Positions 26,717-34,329 of a stretch of DNA of 64,000 nucleotides are shown one piece after another. The stretch's first letter is position 1. Every line of letters starts with the position of its first letter. The notes beneath the pieces are model-generated. The model was not told where the DNA came from. It did not search any database and saw only the letters and a list, made by a program, of their open reading frames with translations. The translations under genes and the position numbers were made by a program. The stretch comes from Mariniphaga sp041686935. Lineage in GTDB: Bacteria > Bacteroidota > Bacteroidia > Bacteroidales > Prolixibacteraceae. The DNA lies in contig JAWLCW010000011.1 in the NCBI GenBank assembly GCA_041686935.1, positions 62,001 through 126,000 on the forward strand, in the 5' to 3' direction.

Positions 26717-27673
26717 TCATTTAAATCTGTATTTGGTTGTTCTTTTATCTCCTTGCTTTTCTAAAACTCCGTTTTCTACGGCAATTTTTAAGTCCCTGCT
26801 GGCAGTTGCCTGTGATATATTTTTAAATGCCCTTAAATAATCTTGTCTGGAAAATTCATTTGTCCCAATGATTTCTTTAAAATTCAAAATTCTGTCGTTG
26901 TTCGTTAAACTTATATTTTGAACTTTTAATAACTCTTCCAAAGCATCTTTTATAATTTCCAGCATGAATTCAATAAATGCAGTCGAGGTTCCTTGTTTGT
27001 CTGATTTTCCAAGGACATTGTAATATTCTTGTTGTTTTGATTTTACCAAACTTTCAATTGGAAGAAATTCAAAAACAGGAGAGTGTTCTTTTAAAATCAT
27101 AGTTTGCCAAAGTCTTCCCATTCTGCCATTACCATCAATAAACGGGTGAATAAATTCAAATTCGTAATGGAATACACAACTTTTTATAAGAATTAAATCA
27201 TCGTCGTTTTTGAGATATTTAAATAAATCAGTCATTAAAGAATGAACCATTTCTCCTGGTGGCGCAATGTGGGTGATGTCGCATCCCTTTACAATTCCAA
27301 CTGAACCTGTTCGAAGTTTCCCCGGATTTTCAATCAATTCTTTCATTAAAATTTCATGTGCTTTGCACAACGATTTTAATTCAAATACTTTGAATTTATT
27401 GAGCTGATTATAAATACTGATTGCGTTTTTTACTTCCAAAATATCTTTCCTGGGAGCAAGAATTCTTTTGTTATCAAGTAGGTCAGTAATTTGCTCGACT
27501 GTCAAAGTGTTTCCTTCAATTTCAAGTGAAGATTGAATAGTCTTGATTCTATTTTTTTTTCTTAGTTCAGCCGGGGGTTTATTTAAATGAGCAGCATTTA
27601 CTTCTCCAATTTTTTCTGAGATAGAAGCAATTAAGGTTAAAATCTTACTTGTTATTTCGTATGGTGGTTTCAT
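26717..27673 (-). CDS. Fic/DOC-domain protein (class II, AMPylator type)
   Basis: 318 aa. The Fic active loop HPFIDGNGRMGRL (HPFxxGNGRxxR) is intact near residues 176-188. An N-terminal inhibitory motif SSLEIEGN near residue 49 matches the S/T-xxx-E-G/N helix of class II Fic proteins. A winged-helix-like C-terminus (SRQDYLRAFKNISQATASRDL) suggests DNA binding. Family members transfer AMP from ATP to a protein hydroxyl. It lies between the intron remnant and the DUF3883 unit on the same strand, in a region of foreign appearance. The target is unknown. Confidence 0.93.
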   Translation of the reverse strand: MKPPYEITSKILTLIASISEKIGEVNAAHLNKPPAELRKKNRIKTIQSSLEIEGNTLTVEQITDLLDNKRILAPRKDILEVKNAISIYNQLNKFKVFELKSLCKAHEILMKELIENPGKLRTGSVGIVKGCDITHIAPPGEMVHSLMTDLFKYLKNDDDLILIKSCVFHYEFEFIHPFIDGNGRMGRLWQTMILKEHSPVFEFLPIESLVKSKQQEYYNVLGKSDKQGTSTAFIEFMLEIIKDALEELLKVQNISLTNNDRILNFKEIIGTNEFSRQDYLRAFKNISQATASRDLKIAVENGVLEKQGDKRTTKYRFK

Positions 27674-27756
27674 CGTTTAAAATTCTGATACTATCATTTG
27701 ATACTATCAAAAATAATCATAATTGTTTATGCTGCAATCTTTTTTCAAAATTAAAT

Positions 27757-27889
27757 CTAACGTTTTGCCAATATGGGTAGGCGTGGATTTCGAAGTTCGT
27801 CCGTATCCACCGTGGAAAACGCTGAAACGGAGACGGGACGCTGAATACAACTACTATCCCCACGCTTACCTATATTGGCTGTTAGCGCC
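27757..27889. repeat. attC-like long imperfect hairpin
   Basis: CTAAC-GTTTT-GCCAATATGGGTAGGCGTGG (27757-27786) pairs with CCACGCTTACCTATATTGGC-T-GTTAG (27860-27885); the 20-nt inner arms match at 18 positions. About 70 nt lie between the arms, with further internal pairing (CGTCCGT/ACGGGACG). It abuts the stop codon of the DUF3883 gene, as integron attC sites abut cassette genes. Core sites fit the attC consensus only partly, and no integron integrase is in the window. Confidence 0.5.
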
Positions 27890-27892
27890 TGG

Positions 27893-29080
27893 CTATTTTT
27901 CATTAATCTTTACTTTAAATTGTGTTGGAAAATCACAAAGGTTCTCCAAATTACCTTGTAATATTTTCAAACTTGCCGTATTATCTTTCTCGTTAAACTC
28001 GTAAACTCTGTAAAGATAGTATTTAGCACTATCACTTTTACTTCTCTCAAGTTCATTTCTCGAAATATAAAAGGCTTGATTAAAATTTCCAGTGGTCGTT
28101 TTTACCTCAATAAAAATCTCATTCCCTTTTTCATCATAAGATTTTATATCAAATCCTGTCCCATCACCTTCCTCTACTGAGATATGTTTTATTTTATCAA
28201 TCTTGTTCTGTAATCCCGCATTAATTAATTTGTTTCGTTCTCTTTGAATTACCCATTTTTCTCCTAAATCACCAATTCGCTTATTTTCTTTTTCTATCTG
28301 CTCATAATTAACAATACGTCCTTTAAAATTTATCCCATGCGAAGAATTTTCAGGACTTAAGATTCTACCCTCTCCAACAATACGAAATCTTGTTCGTGGG
28401 ATTTGTTCATCAACATCTAAATATCTATCCACAGCGTAAATAAAGTCTTGTGTCAGTATATTTAAATTTTCATCATAGAAACAATCATTTGTAAGACGGT
28501 CTTTATGAAGTTTTAAAATTTCTTGGTCTTTTATCAATTCATGTTTGATATGTACACACAATTTTTGATATTGGCCAATGTTTTCAAATCGACCTTTAAC
28601 AGGAATGTAGTCATAATCAATCTTTTCTGCAAAATTCTTAAACATCGTGAATTTGTATAAAAAATATCTTTCAGGATATCTAAGTACTAAATAAACGATT
28701 ATTGCTCTGGGGTCTTGATAATCAAGTCGACCTGCAAAATTTTTACTGTTTATTTTTGAAAAGTCGGTTTGAAATTGTCTAATCCTTTCAATTAAATCTT
28801 TTTGTTCATCAAATAAGTCAATAAATAAGGGCTTAATTAATTCAGGGTTAATTTTTGAATTATTGATTATCATCCTTTTGGGGAAATAATTACCCGAATC
28901 AAGTAAGTTTTTGGCCTGCAATAAGGATTTATCAATCATTGCTGTAAAATCGATAGCATTTATGTCCCAGTTCTCCTGAAAACATTTTACAGCTTGCCAT
29001 TTATAAATCTCCTGTCGATGAACTGTTTTGAAGTTCAATTTATATTGGTCAATGTAATATTTGATTTTATCAATGTTCAT
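27893..29080 (-). CDS. DUF3883 (PD-(D/E)xK nuclease-like) domain protein
   Basis: 395 aa, very AT-rich. The first 270 residues are not recognised. The C-terminal part carries the DUF3883 pattern: RIGDLGEKWVIQRERNKL, HISVEEGDGTGFDIKSYD, EIFIEVKTTTGNFNQAFYIS. D...ExK in GFDIKSYD / FIEVKTT resembles a restriction-endonuclease-like core. DUF3883 is frequent in defence and restriction contexts, but the present protein has no methylase or helicase partner. The gene is bracketed by GTTAGCGCC (27881-27889) and GGCGCTAAC (29104-29112), so it may have moved as a unit. Confidence 0.75.
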   Translation of the reverse strand: MNIDKIKYYIDQYKLNFKTVHRQEIYKWQAVKCFQENWDINAIDFTAMIDKSLLQAKNLLDSGNYFPKRMIINNSKINPELIKPLFIDLFDEQKDLIERIRQFQTDFSKINSKNFAGRLDYQDPRAIIVYLVLRYPERYFLYKFTMFKNFAEKIDYDYIPVKGRFENIGQYQKLCVHIKHELIKDQEILKLHKDRLTNDCFYDENLNILTQDFIYAVDRYLDVDEQIPRTRFRIVGEGRILSPENSSHGINFKGRIVNYEQIEKENKRIGDLGEKWVIQRERNKLINAGLQNKIDKIKHISVEEGDGTGFDIKSYDEKGNEIFIEVKTTTGNFNQAFYISRNELERSKSDSAKYYLYRVYEFNEKDNTASLKILQGNLENLCDFPTQFKVKINEK

Positions 29081-29327
29081 TTTATGCAGGATGTTTTTAG
29101 CTTGGCGCTAACGTTGTTGTAAGGTTCATATATGAATATATTTCCATTATACCAGAACATTGTTTAATTCATTGATTTTTATTGTCATATCCGTTTGAAA
29201 ATATTTAAAATGTTTGTTCATTAAATTTCGACTAAGTTAACAAAACCCTGTTTAACGGTTTGCTGTTTTGCAGCAGGTTGTGAGAAAAAATTCCGCTTTC
29301 ACGTGATTAATCCGCGTTCTGTTCCCT
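29081..29327. other. AT-rich spacer with unit boundary and repeat copy B
   Basis: 247 nt without a gene. It holds GGCGCTAAC at 29104-29112, the mirror of the 27881-27889 sequence, and the diverged direct repeat copy B at 29229-29290. Nothing else stands out. Confidence 0.5.
29229..29290. repeat. diverged direct repeat, copy B
   Basis: Partner of 26370-26433. The two copies flank the intron remnant, Fic and DUF3883 segment. Confidence 0.45.
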
Positions 29328-31529
29328 TTATTCCTTAACATCGTTTCCATTCTTCAGGGCAAATGCAAAATAACTGCTTCCCGGCGGCGTACCCATTTTT
29401 CCGCCACCACAGGCTATAACGACGTATTGTTTGCCGTTAATCTCATAAACCGAAGGCGTTGCATATCCTCCGGCAGGAAGTTTATATTTCCAAAGTTCTT
29501 CCCCCGTATTTTTATCGAATGCCCGGAAATATTCATCTTTCGAGGCAGCAATAAAAATCAATCCGCCGGCTGTAACCACCGGGCCACCATAGTTTTCGGT
29601 GCCGGTTTTGGGAATGCCTCTTTCTGTCAGTTCTTCAAATTCCCCCAGTGGCACCTGCCACAAAATCTCGCCCGCATCCAGGTCAATGGCCGATAATGTT
29701 CCCCAGGGAGGTTTTACTGCCGGGTAACCTTCCGGATCGAGAAACCGGTTGTAACCCGTATGCCTGTAAGGAACACTGCCAACATTGCTTTCTATCCCCG
29801 CCATGTGAGCATCTGTAACTGTATCCTGATAAATGTATGAAATGAGCAGCTCTTTTTCTTCCTGTTTCATATACCTGTATGAAGGCATAAAACCTTTGCC
29901 GGTATTAAGGATTTCAAGCGCTTCTTCTTTTGCCAGATTATCTTCAAGGTTAATAAGCGAAGGATAATTGGCGCCCGGAATACCTTCCATATATTGTCCG
30001 TGGCACATGGCGCAGTTTAACCGGTATAGCTGTTCGCCCGGATGCACAGAATTTTCAGTTTCTTCCTCAATTTCCACCATGGTCAGAATCCATGGCATGG
30101 TATTGCTGTTCACATATAACACAGAAGTTTCCTGATCCCAGGCAGCACCGCCCCACTCACCACCGCCGTCGAAACCCGGAAAAATGACAGTCCCTTCCAC
30201 GCTGGGAGGAATAAATGCTTCACCTGTCCGGCTGTTCTTCAGAATTTCAGCAACGTATTCCTGCGATTCTGAAGAAATGTCTGTTATGTTTTCCAAAGTG
30301 AGCGACTGTGGTGAAAATGGCGGCGGTTTCGAGGGAAAAGGTTGTACCGGCCAGGTTTCTTCCCCTTTCAAGTCGGATGGCGGTACCGGACGTTCTTCAA
30401 CCGGGAAAAGCGGTTCTCCAGTTTCCCTGTTGAGCATAAAAACAAAACCCGATTTGGTGATTTGCGCTACGGCATCAATTTGTTTTCCGTCGTGTGAAAC
30501 AGTCACCAGATTCGGAGGAGCCGACAAATCGCGGTCCCAGATGTCGTGATAAACAGTTTGAAAATGCCAGATTCTTTCTCCGGTAGCTGCGTTGAGGGCG
30601 AGTACACAATTTGCAAACAGATTCCGGCCTTTGCGGTTTCCTCCCCAAAAATCAAACGCTGCCGAACCGGTGGGAATAAAAATAATTCCCCTCTCCTCAT
30701 CCAGGCTCATTCCTGCCCAGTTATTTGCTCCGCCAACATATTGCCAGGCATCTTCAGGCCAGGTTTCGTAACCAAATTCACCCGGCTGCGGAATCGTGTG
30801 AAATACCCATTCCAGCTTTCCTGTTTTAACATTAAAAGCCCTGATGTGACCCGGCGCGGCATCTGTATTTTCCGAAACCCGCGAACCCAAAATAATCAAA
30901 TCGTTGAAAACAATTCCCGGAGAAGTTGCAACTACATACCTGTCTGCTGCATTTTCACCCAGCCCTTCTTTCAATGAAACTTTTCCCTGTTGGCCAAATG
31001 AAGAAACGAGTTTTCCGGTTTCAGCATTTAAAGCATACAATACAGCGCCGGCAGTAAAAAAAATTCTTTTATCAGAGCCTTCCGACCACCACGTGACACC
31101 CCGGTTTACATTCATGGCAAAATTTATTTCCTGACTGGGGTTGAATTCCCATATTCGTTTGCCGGTGGCAGCATTCAGGGCAAATACCCTGAGTTTCGGC
31201 GAAGTTCCGTATAAAATGCCCCCGATGATTAGCGGATTGCATTGAATTTGAGTCCGGTCATCCTTATTTAAACTCTCCGTTTTATATTCCCAAACCGGTT
31301 CAAGCAGATGCACATTTTCCGTGTTGATCTGATCGAGCGGTGAATACTGGCTGCTGGCATGGTCTCCCAGATACACCGGCCAGGCCGTTTCCGATTCCGG
31401 AGTATTCTGCCTAACATCTTCATTACACCCGGTGAACAGAAAAAAATAAACAAGAAACCAACTGAAAATGATTGGAATGCGGTTTTTACAGGCAGGATTC
31501 ATCAGAAACGTATTTTTTATGGTTATCAT
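29328..31529 (-). CDS. quinoprotein dehydrogenase lipoprotein with inserted cytochrome c
   Basis: Up to 733 aa; the ATG at 31502 (MNPACKNRIP) may be the true start of the lipoprotein signal (FFLFTGC). PQQ-type beta-propeller repeats run through the protein (TGKRIWEFNPS, ATGERIWHFQT, TGEELWKYKLPAGGYATPSVY). A c-type haem motif CAMCHG near residue 507 with a later methionine ligand (GKGFMPSYRYM) sits inside the propeller rather than at the end. The layout matches PQQ-dependent sugar or alcohol dehydrogenases that pass electrons to their own cytochrome. It is likely periplasmic; the substrate is unknown. It stands alone, leftward. Confidence 0.9.
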   Translation of the reverse strand: MITIKNTFLMNPACKNRIPIIFSWFLVYFFLFTGCNEDVRQNTPESETAWPVYLGDHASSQYSPLDQINTENVHLLEPVWEYKTESLNKDDRTQIQCNPLIIGGILYGTSPKLRVFALNAATGKRIWEFNPSQEINFAMNVNRGVTWWSEGSDKRIFFTAGAVLYALNAETGKLVSSFGQQGKVSLKEGLGENAADRYVVATSPGIVFNDLIILGSRVSENTDAAPGHIRAFNVKTGKLEWVFHTIPQPGEFGYETWPEDAWQYVGGANNWAGMSLDEERGIIFIPTGSAAFDFWGGNRKGRNLFANCVLALNAATGERIWHFQTVYHDIWDRDLSAPPNLVTVSHDGKQIDAVAQITKSGFVFMLNRETGEPLFPVEERPVPPSDLKGEETWPVQPFPSKPPPFSPQSLTLENITDISSESQEYVAEILKNSRTGEAFIPPSVEGTVIFPGFDGGGEWGGAAWDQETSVLYVNSNTMPWILTMVEIEEETENSVHPGEQLYRLNCAMCHGQYMEGIPGANYPSLINLEDNLAKEEALEILNTGKGFMPSYRYMKQEEKELLISYIYQDTVTDAHMAGIESNVGSVPYRHTGYNRFLDPEGYPAVKPPWGTLSAIDLDAGEILWQVPLGEFEELTERGIPKTGTENYGGPVVTAGGLIFIAASKDEYFRAFDKNTGEELWKYKLPAGGYATPSVYEINGKQYVVIACGGGKMGTPPGSSYFAFALKNGNDVKE

Positions 31530-31857
31530 TTAGATTTCAATTCCAAATAAAGACAGATTTATCCTATAAATTGTTTAATAAATGATTGAATTAGGCACTT
31601 TGTAAATATGTTTGATAATTTGAGAATGGGGTTTTCCGAAGGAATCCATCCGGGAAAACCCCTTAACCATCTGTATTCCACAAATCCGTTCACTAAAATG
31701 AACGGCAATTTATACATCAATTCCAATTTTGTTGGTTATTTATTGCCGTCTGCTTTAGCTGACGGATTTTATAAGTTTCTGTTGAATACGGCTTTAGCCA
31801 CATTTTTATTTGTATCTGTTAAACGCCTAATTCAATTAAATGAAATGAAAGTATATC
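31530..31857. repeat. modular palindromic repeat block
   Basis: No gene is supported here. GGGGTTTTCC...GGGAAAACCCC (31627-31661) encloses GAAGGAATCC, the same core as at 23719-23751. It is followed by hairpins CCGTTCA/TGAACGG, then GCCGTC-TGCTTTAGCTG-ACGG, then ACGGCTTTAGCCA. The arrangement resembles the 23590-23752 block with its modules in a different order. Confidence 0.65.
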
Positions 31858-32062
31858 TTCAATAGAAACTCTGCACCTGGCCCGAACTTTTCCTGAGCCA
31901 TTTCCACATAGAAATTTTTTACGCATCCGGTTAGAGCAGCTTCAAAAAAGTCGGCCCGGTTAACATCGCCCTTTCCGATTGATATTTGGGCATTTTTTTC
32001 GGAAGACCAGTCTAACAAAAGGACTAAGATAAACCAGCCCAGATACTTCCTGAAATAATTGA
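31858..32062 (-). pseudogene. truncated duplicate of the sugar-isomerase gene's 3' end
   Basis: The leftward reading DWSSEKNAQISIGKGDV...KNFYVEMAQEKFGPGAEF matches the C-terminus of the gene at 33394-34254 (DWSSEKDAQVPIGKGDV...KNFYVEMAPETFGPSAEF). DNA similarity is strong from 31870 to about 32050 and then fades. There is no start codon and no 5' portion, so it is a relic. It lies just beyond the pectate lyase gene, so the lyase is flanked by two copies of this segment. Confidence 0.88.
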
Positions 32063-32072
32063 GTTTCCCGGT

Positions 32073-33341
32073 TTATTTTCCTTCTACCTCCCTGGTTATT
32101 TTATCCAGCCATTCCTGTACATTATCTTCCGGAATATTTAATTTTCTGTAAACGGGATCTGAATTTGGATAACCTCCAACTTCTTCCTGACTATCAATTA
32201 TCCGGCCTTCTTTTTTCTTTACACTGTCAATAATTCGCTGGTCGATTGGGTCTCTTTCGGCAGGCCGTGCTCCTGCATTGGCCAAAATAAATTCAGTCAC
32301 TTTGTCTGTGTCCATTATTTTTTCCGGTTGAAAAGGAGGTGTTTGTGTTTCGGTAAAAGTTCCCGAAGTCAGCGGCACATTTGAACTGTTTTTTTTTATC
32401 TGGTTATCCCGAATAAATAAATCCGCATGATCTCCGGTTATAAAAGCTTTGATTTTTGTATCGTGACCCGGGATTAACACATTTCCGACGATTGAAATTT
32501 TGGCGTGTGGTGGATCAGGATGGCCTTCCCATTCACTTTTTACCCAATGCGTGTGGATGGCTGCATTTCCCGGATTATAGATGAGATTGTTGGCGATAAT
32601 TCCTGTGGCTGCTGTTTTAAAGTATGGATTGCGCTGTTTGTTGTGGGCAAACAAATTCCGCTGAACGGTTATTTCCCGGCAATTGTCATGAATCAGGCTT
32701 CCTTTGGAATGTTCGCCTTTGGCATGCGTTGAATTGCTCAAACATTCAGCAATAAGGCAGTTCGAAATAGTTACCTTGTGCGATGTGTTTTCTGGTCCTT
32801 CCAGTCTTGCCCCTGAAGCGCTAATGTTTTCATCAACTGACCAGGTAACCGAACAATGATCAATTAAAATATTCCAGGCATTACCTCCGGATGTTGCAAT
32901 GCCGTCAGGTTCCCAGCCACTTTTTTTGGGTTCTCCGGCATCTCCCGGCCTGACCATTATATGCTGAATGATTACATCATGAGTAGTAACAGAAATTCCG
33001 CCACGGATAAAGGTAATTCCGGGCGAAGGAGCTGTTTGCCCGGCAATGGTTACAAAAGGGTTATCGATAATAAATCTGGTTTTTTCAAGATCAATTACAC
33101 CGCCCACTTCAAACACGATAATACGGGGCCCATCCGAATTCACAGCTTCACGGAATGAACCTTCGCCTTCTGAATTCAAATTGGTTACTTTTATAATTTT
33201 ACCTCCCTGGCCACCCTTTGTAATCGCGGGAAGGTCATTAACGGTAGCTGTATTTTTGTCGTCGGTACACATTGGGGTCGAAAAACCTAATCCGGAACAG
33301 AGCATTAAAAATGCCATCAAAAGAAACTTATTTACAATCAT
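32073..33341 (-). CDS. pectate lyase (PL1-like) secreted protein
   Basis: 422 aa with a signal peptide (FLMLCSGLGFS). The beta-helix carries GGQGGKIIKVTNLNSEGEGSFREAV, FEVGGVIDL, DGIATSGGNAWNILIDHCSVTWSVDE and SKGSLIHDN, the pattern of the Bacteroidota PL1 group. It cleaves de-esterified homogalacturonan by Ca-dependent beta-elimination. It is the functional link to the GH28/GH78 locus 16 kb to the left. It starts 52 nt after the isomerase gene stops, on the same strand. Confidence 0.88.
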   Translation of the reverse strand: MIVNKFLLMAFLMLCSGLGFSTPMCTDDKNTATVNDLPAITKGGQGGKIIKVTNLNSEGEGSFREAVNSDGPRIIVFEVGGVIDLEKTRFIIDNPFVTIAGQTAPSPGITFIRGGISVTTHDVIIQHIMVRPGDAGEPKKSGWEPDGIATSGGNAWNILIDHCSVTWSVDENISASGARLEGPENTSHKVTISNCLIAECLSNSTHAKGEHSKGSLIHDNCREITVQRNLFAHNKQRNPYFKTAATGIIANNLIYNPGNAAIHTHWVKSEWEGHPDPPHAKISIVGNVLIPGHDTKIKAFITGDHADLFIRDNQIKKNSSNVPLTSGTFTETQTPPFQPEKIMDTDKVTEFILANAGARPAERDPIDQRIIDSVKKKEGRIIDSQEEVGGYPNSDPVYRKLNIPEDNVQEWLDKITREVEGK

Positions 33342-33393
33342 GACATAACAATTTTTTATCCATGCTGCTTTTAATTTTTCAGCCGCATGTTCA

Positions 33394-34254
33394 TTAAACT
33401 TTTTTCAGAAATTCTGCACTTGGTCCAAACGTTTCCGGAGCCATTTCCACATAGAAATTTTTTACGCCACCGGTTTTGGCAGCTTCAAAAAGGTCGGCCC
33501 AGTCAACATCGCCTTTTCCGATGGGTACCTGGGCATCTTTTTCAGATGACCAGTCGGCCAAATGTGCTGAGATAAACCGGCCGGGATGTTTTCGAAAATA
33601 ATCGGCAGCGTTGTAACCGATATTTACCACGGCCACCTGAAACTGCATTTTTACCAGTTCAGGATCGAACTGTTCGAGCAGTGCATCGTAAATCAGTTTT
33701 TCGCCCCGTTTTTCAAATTCCATGTGGTGGTTGTGAAATCCCATTTGAATTCCGGCTTTTTTGGTTTTTTCGCCAATGGCATTCAGTTCGTCAGCAGCCT
33801 TGCGGTAGTCCTCAACCGAAGCATCTTTGGGTAACCAGAAACTGGCCGCCATCATCTGTTTCATGCCCAGTTGATTTGCCCACTCAATGCGGTTTTCCAG
33901 GTGGTCGCGCAGTTCGCCCATATTATAATGGGAACTGGTGCATTTCAATCCGGAATCTTCAATAATTTTTTTCATTTCCCTGCCACTCATTTGATTCAGC
34001 GGCTCAAAACCGGCATTGGAATACCCCAGCGGCGAACACATTTCCACCTCTTTGTAACCCAGATCGGCCATCATTTTCAACGTACCCGGAAAATCTTCAA
34101 TCAGTTTTTCCCGGATAGTCCAAACCTGGAACCCAAACGATTCCGGTTTTTTTGCACCAAAACCAAACACATTTAACGGAAAATGGCTCATCAGTGCAGC
34201 AGCACCAATAGAAATCCCGCTGTTTTTTATAAATTTTCTTCTTGAATAATGCAT
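33394..34254 (-). CDS. Tat-exported sugar phosphate isomerase/epimerase (TIM barrel, AP-endonuclease 2-like)
   Basis: 286 aa. YSRRKFIKNSGISIGAAAL is a twin-arginine signal. The xylose-isomerase-like barrel follows: GFQVWTIREKL, MADLGYKEVEMCSPLGY, MGFHNHHMEF (metal-binding His), and SAHLADWSSEKDAQVPIGKGDVDW. Such proteins usually isomerise or dehydrate sugar derivatives; the substrate is unknown. It follows the Tat-exported Gfo/Idh/MocA gene by 75 nt, and the pair is a common Bacteroidota combination, probably working on the same exported sugar. Its 3' end is duplicated at 31858-32062. Confidence 0.9.
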   Translation of the reverse strand: MHYSRRKFIKNSGISIGAAALMSHFPLNVFGFGAKKPESFGFQVWTIREKLIEDFPGTLKMMADLGYKEVEMCSPLGYSNAGFEPLNQMSGREMKKIIEDSGLKCTSSHYNMGELRDHLENRIEWANQLGMKQMMAASFWLPKDASVEDYRKAADELNAIGEKTKKAGIQMGFHNHHMEFEKRGEKLIYDALLEQFDPELVKMQFQVAVVNIGYNAADYFRKHPGRFISAHLADWSSEKDAQVPIGKGDVDWADLFEAAKTGGVKNFYVEMAPETFGPSAEFLKKV

Positions 34255-34298
34255 ACCTTCTATTTTAAATTTTTTTAAAAATTTACAGTATCACTTTT

Positions 34299-34317
34299 CC
34301 TTCCCCTTGGGGGAAGG
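34299..34317. repeat. CCTTCCCC-TTG-GGGAAGG hairpin repeat
   Basis: A 19-nt palindrome between the Gfo/Idh/MocA stop and the isomerase start. It has the form of the short dispersed repeats seen elsewhere and could also act as an mRNA 3' end on either strand, though no T run follows. Confidence 0.5.
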
Positions 34318-34329
34318 TCAGGATGGGGC

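Noticed and set aside
31608..31865. 85-codon rightward open frame beside the pectate lyase
   Set aside because: It consists of the modular palindrome block and part of the isomerase relic on the opposite strand.
31836..32018. Separate small gene similar to sugar isomerases
   Set aside because: It lacks the first three quarters of the protein and matches the nearby gene closely at DNA level, so it is a truncated duplicate.
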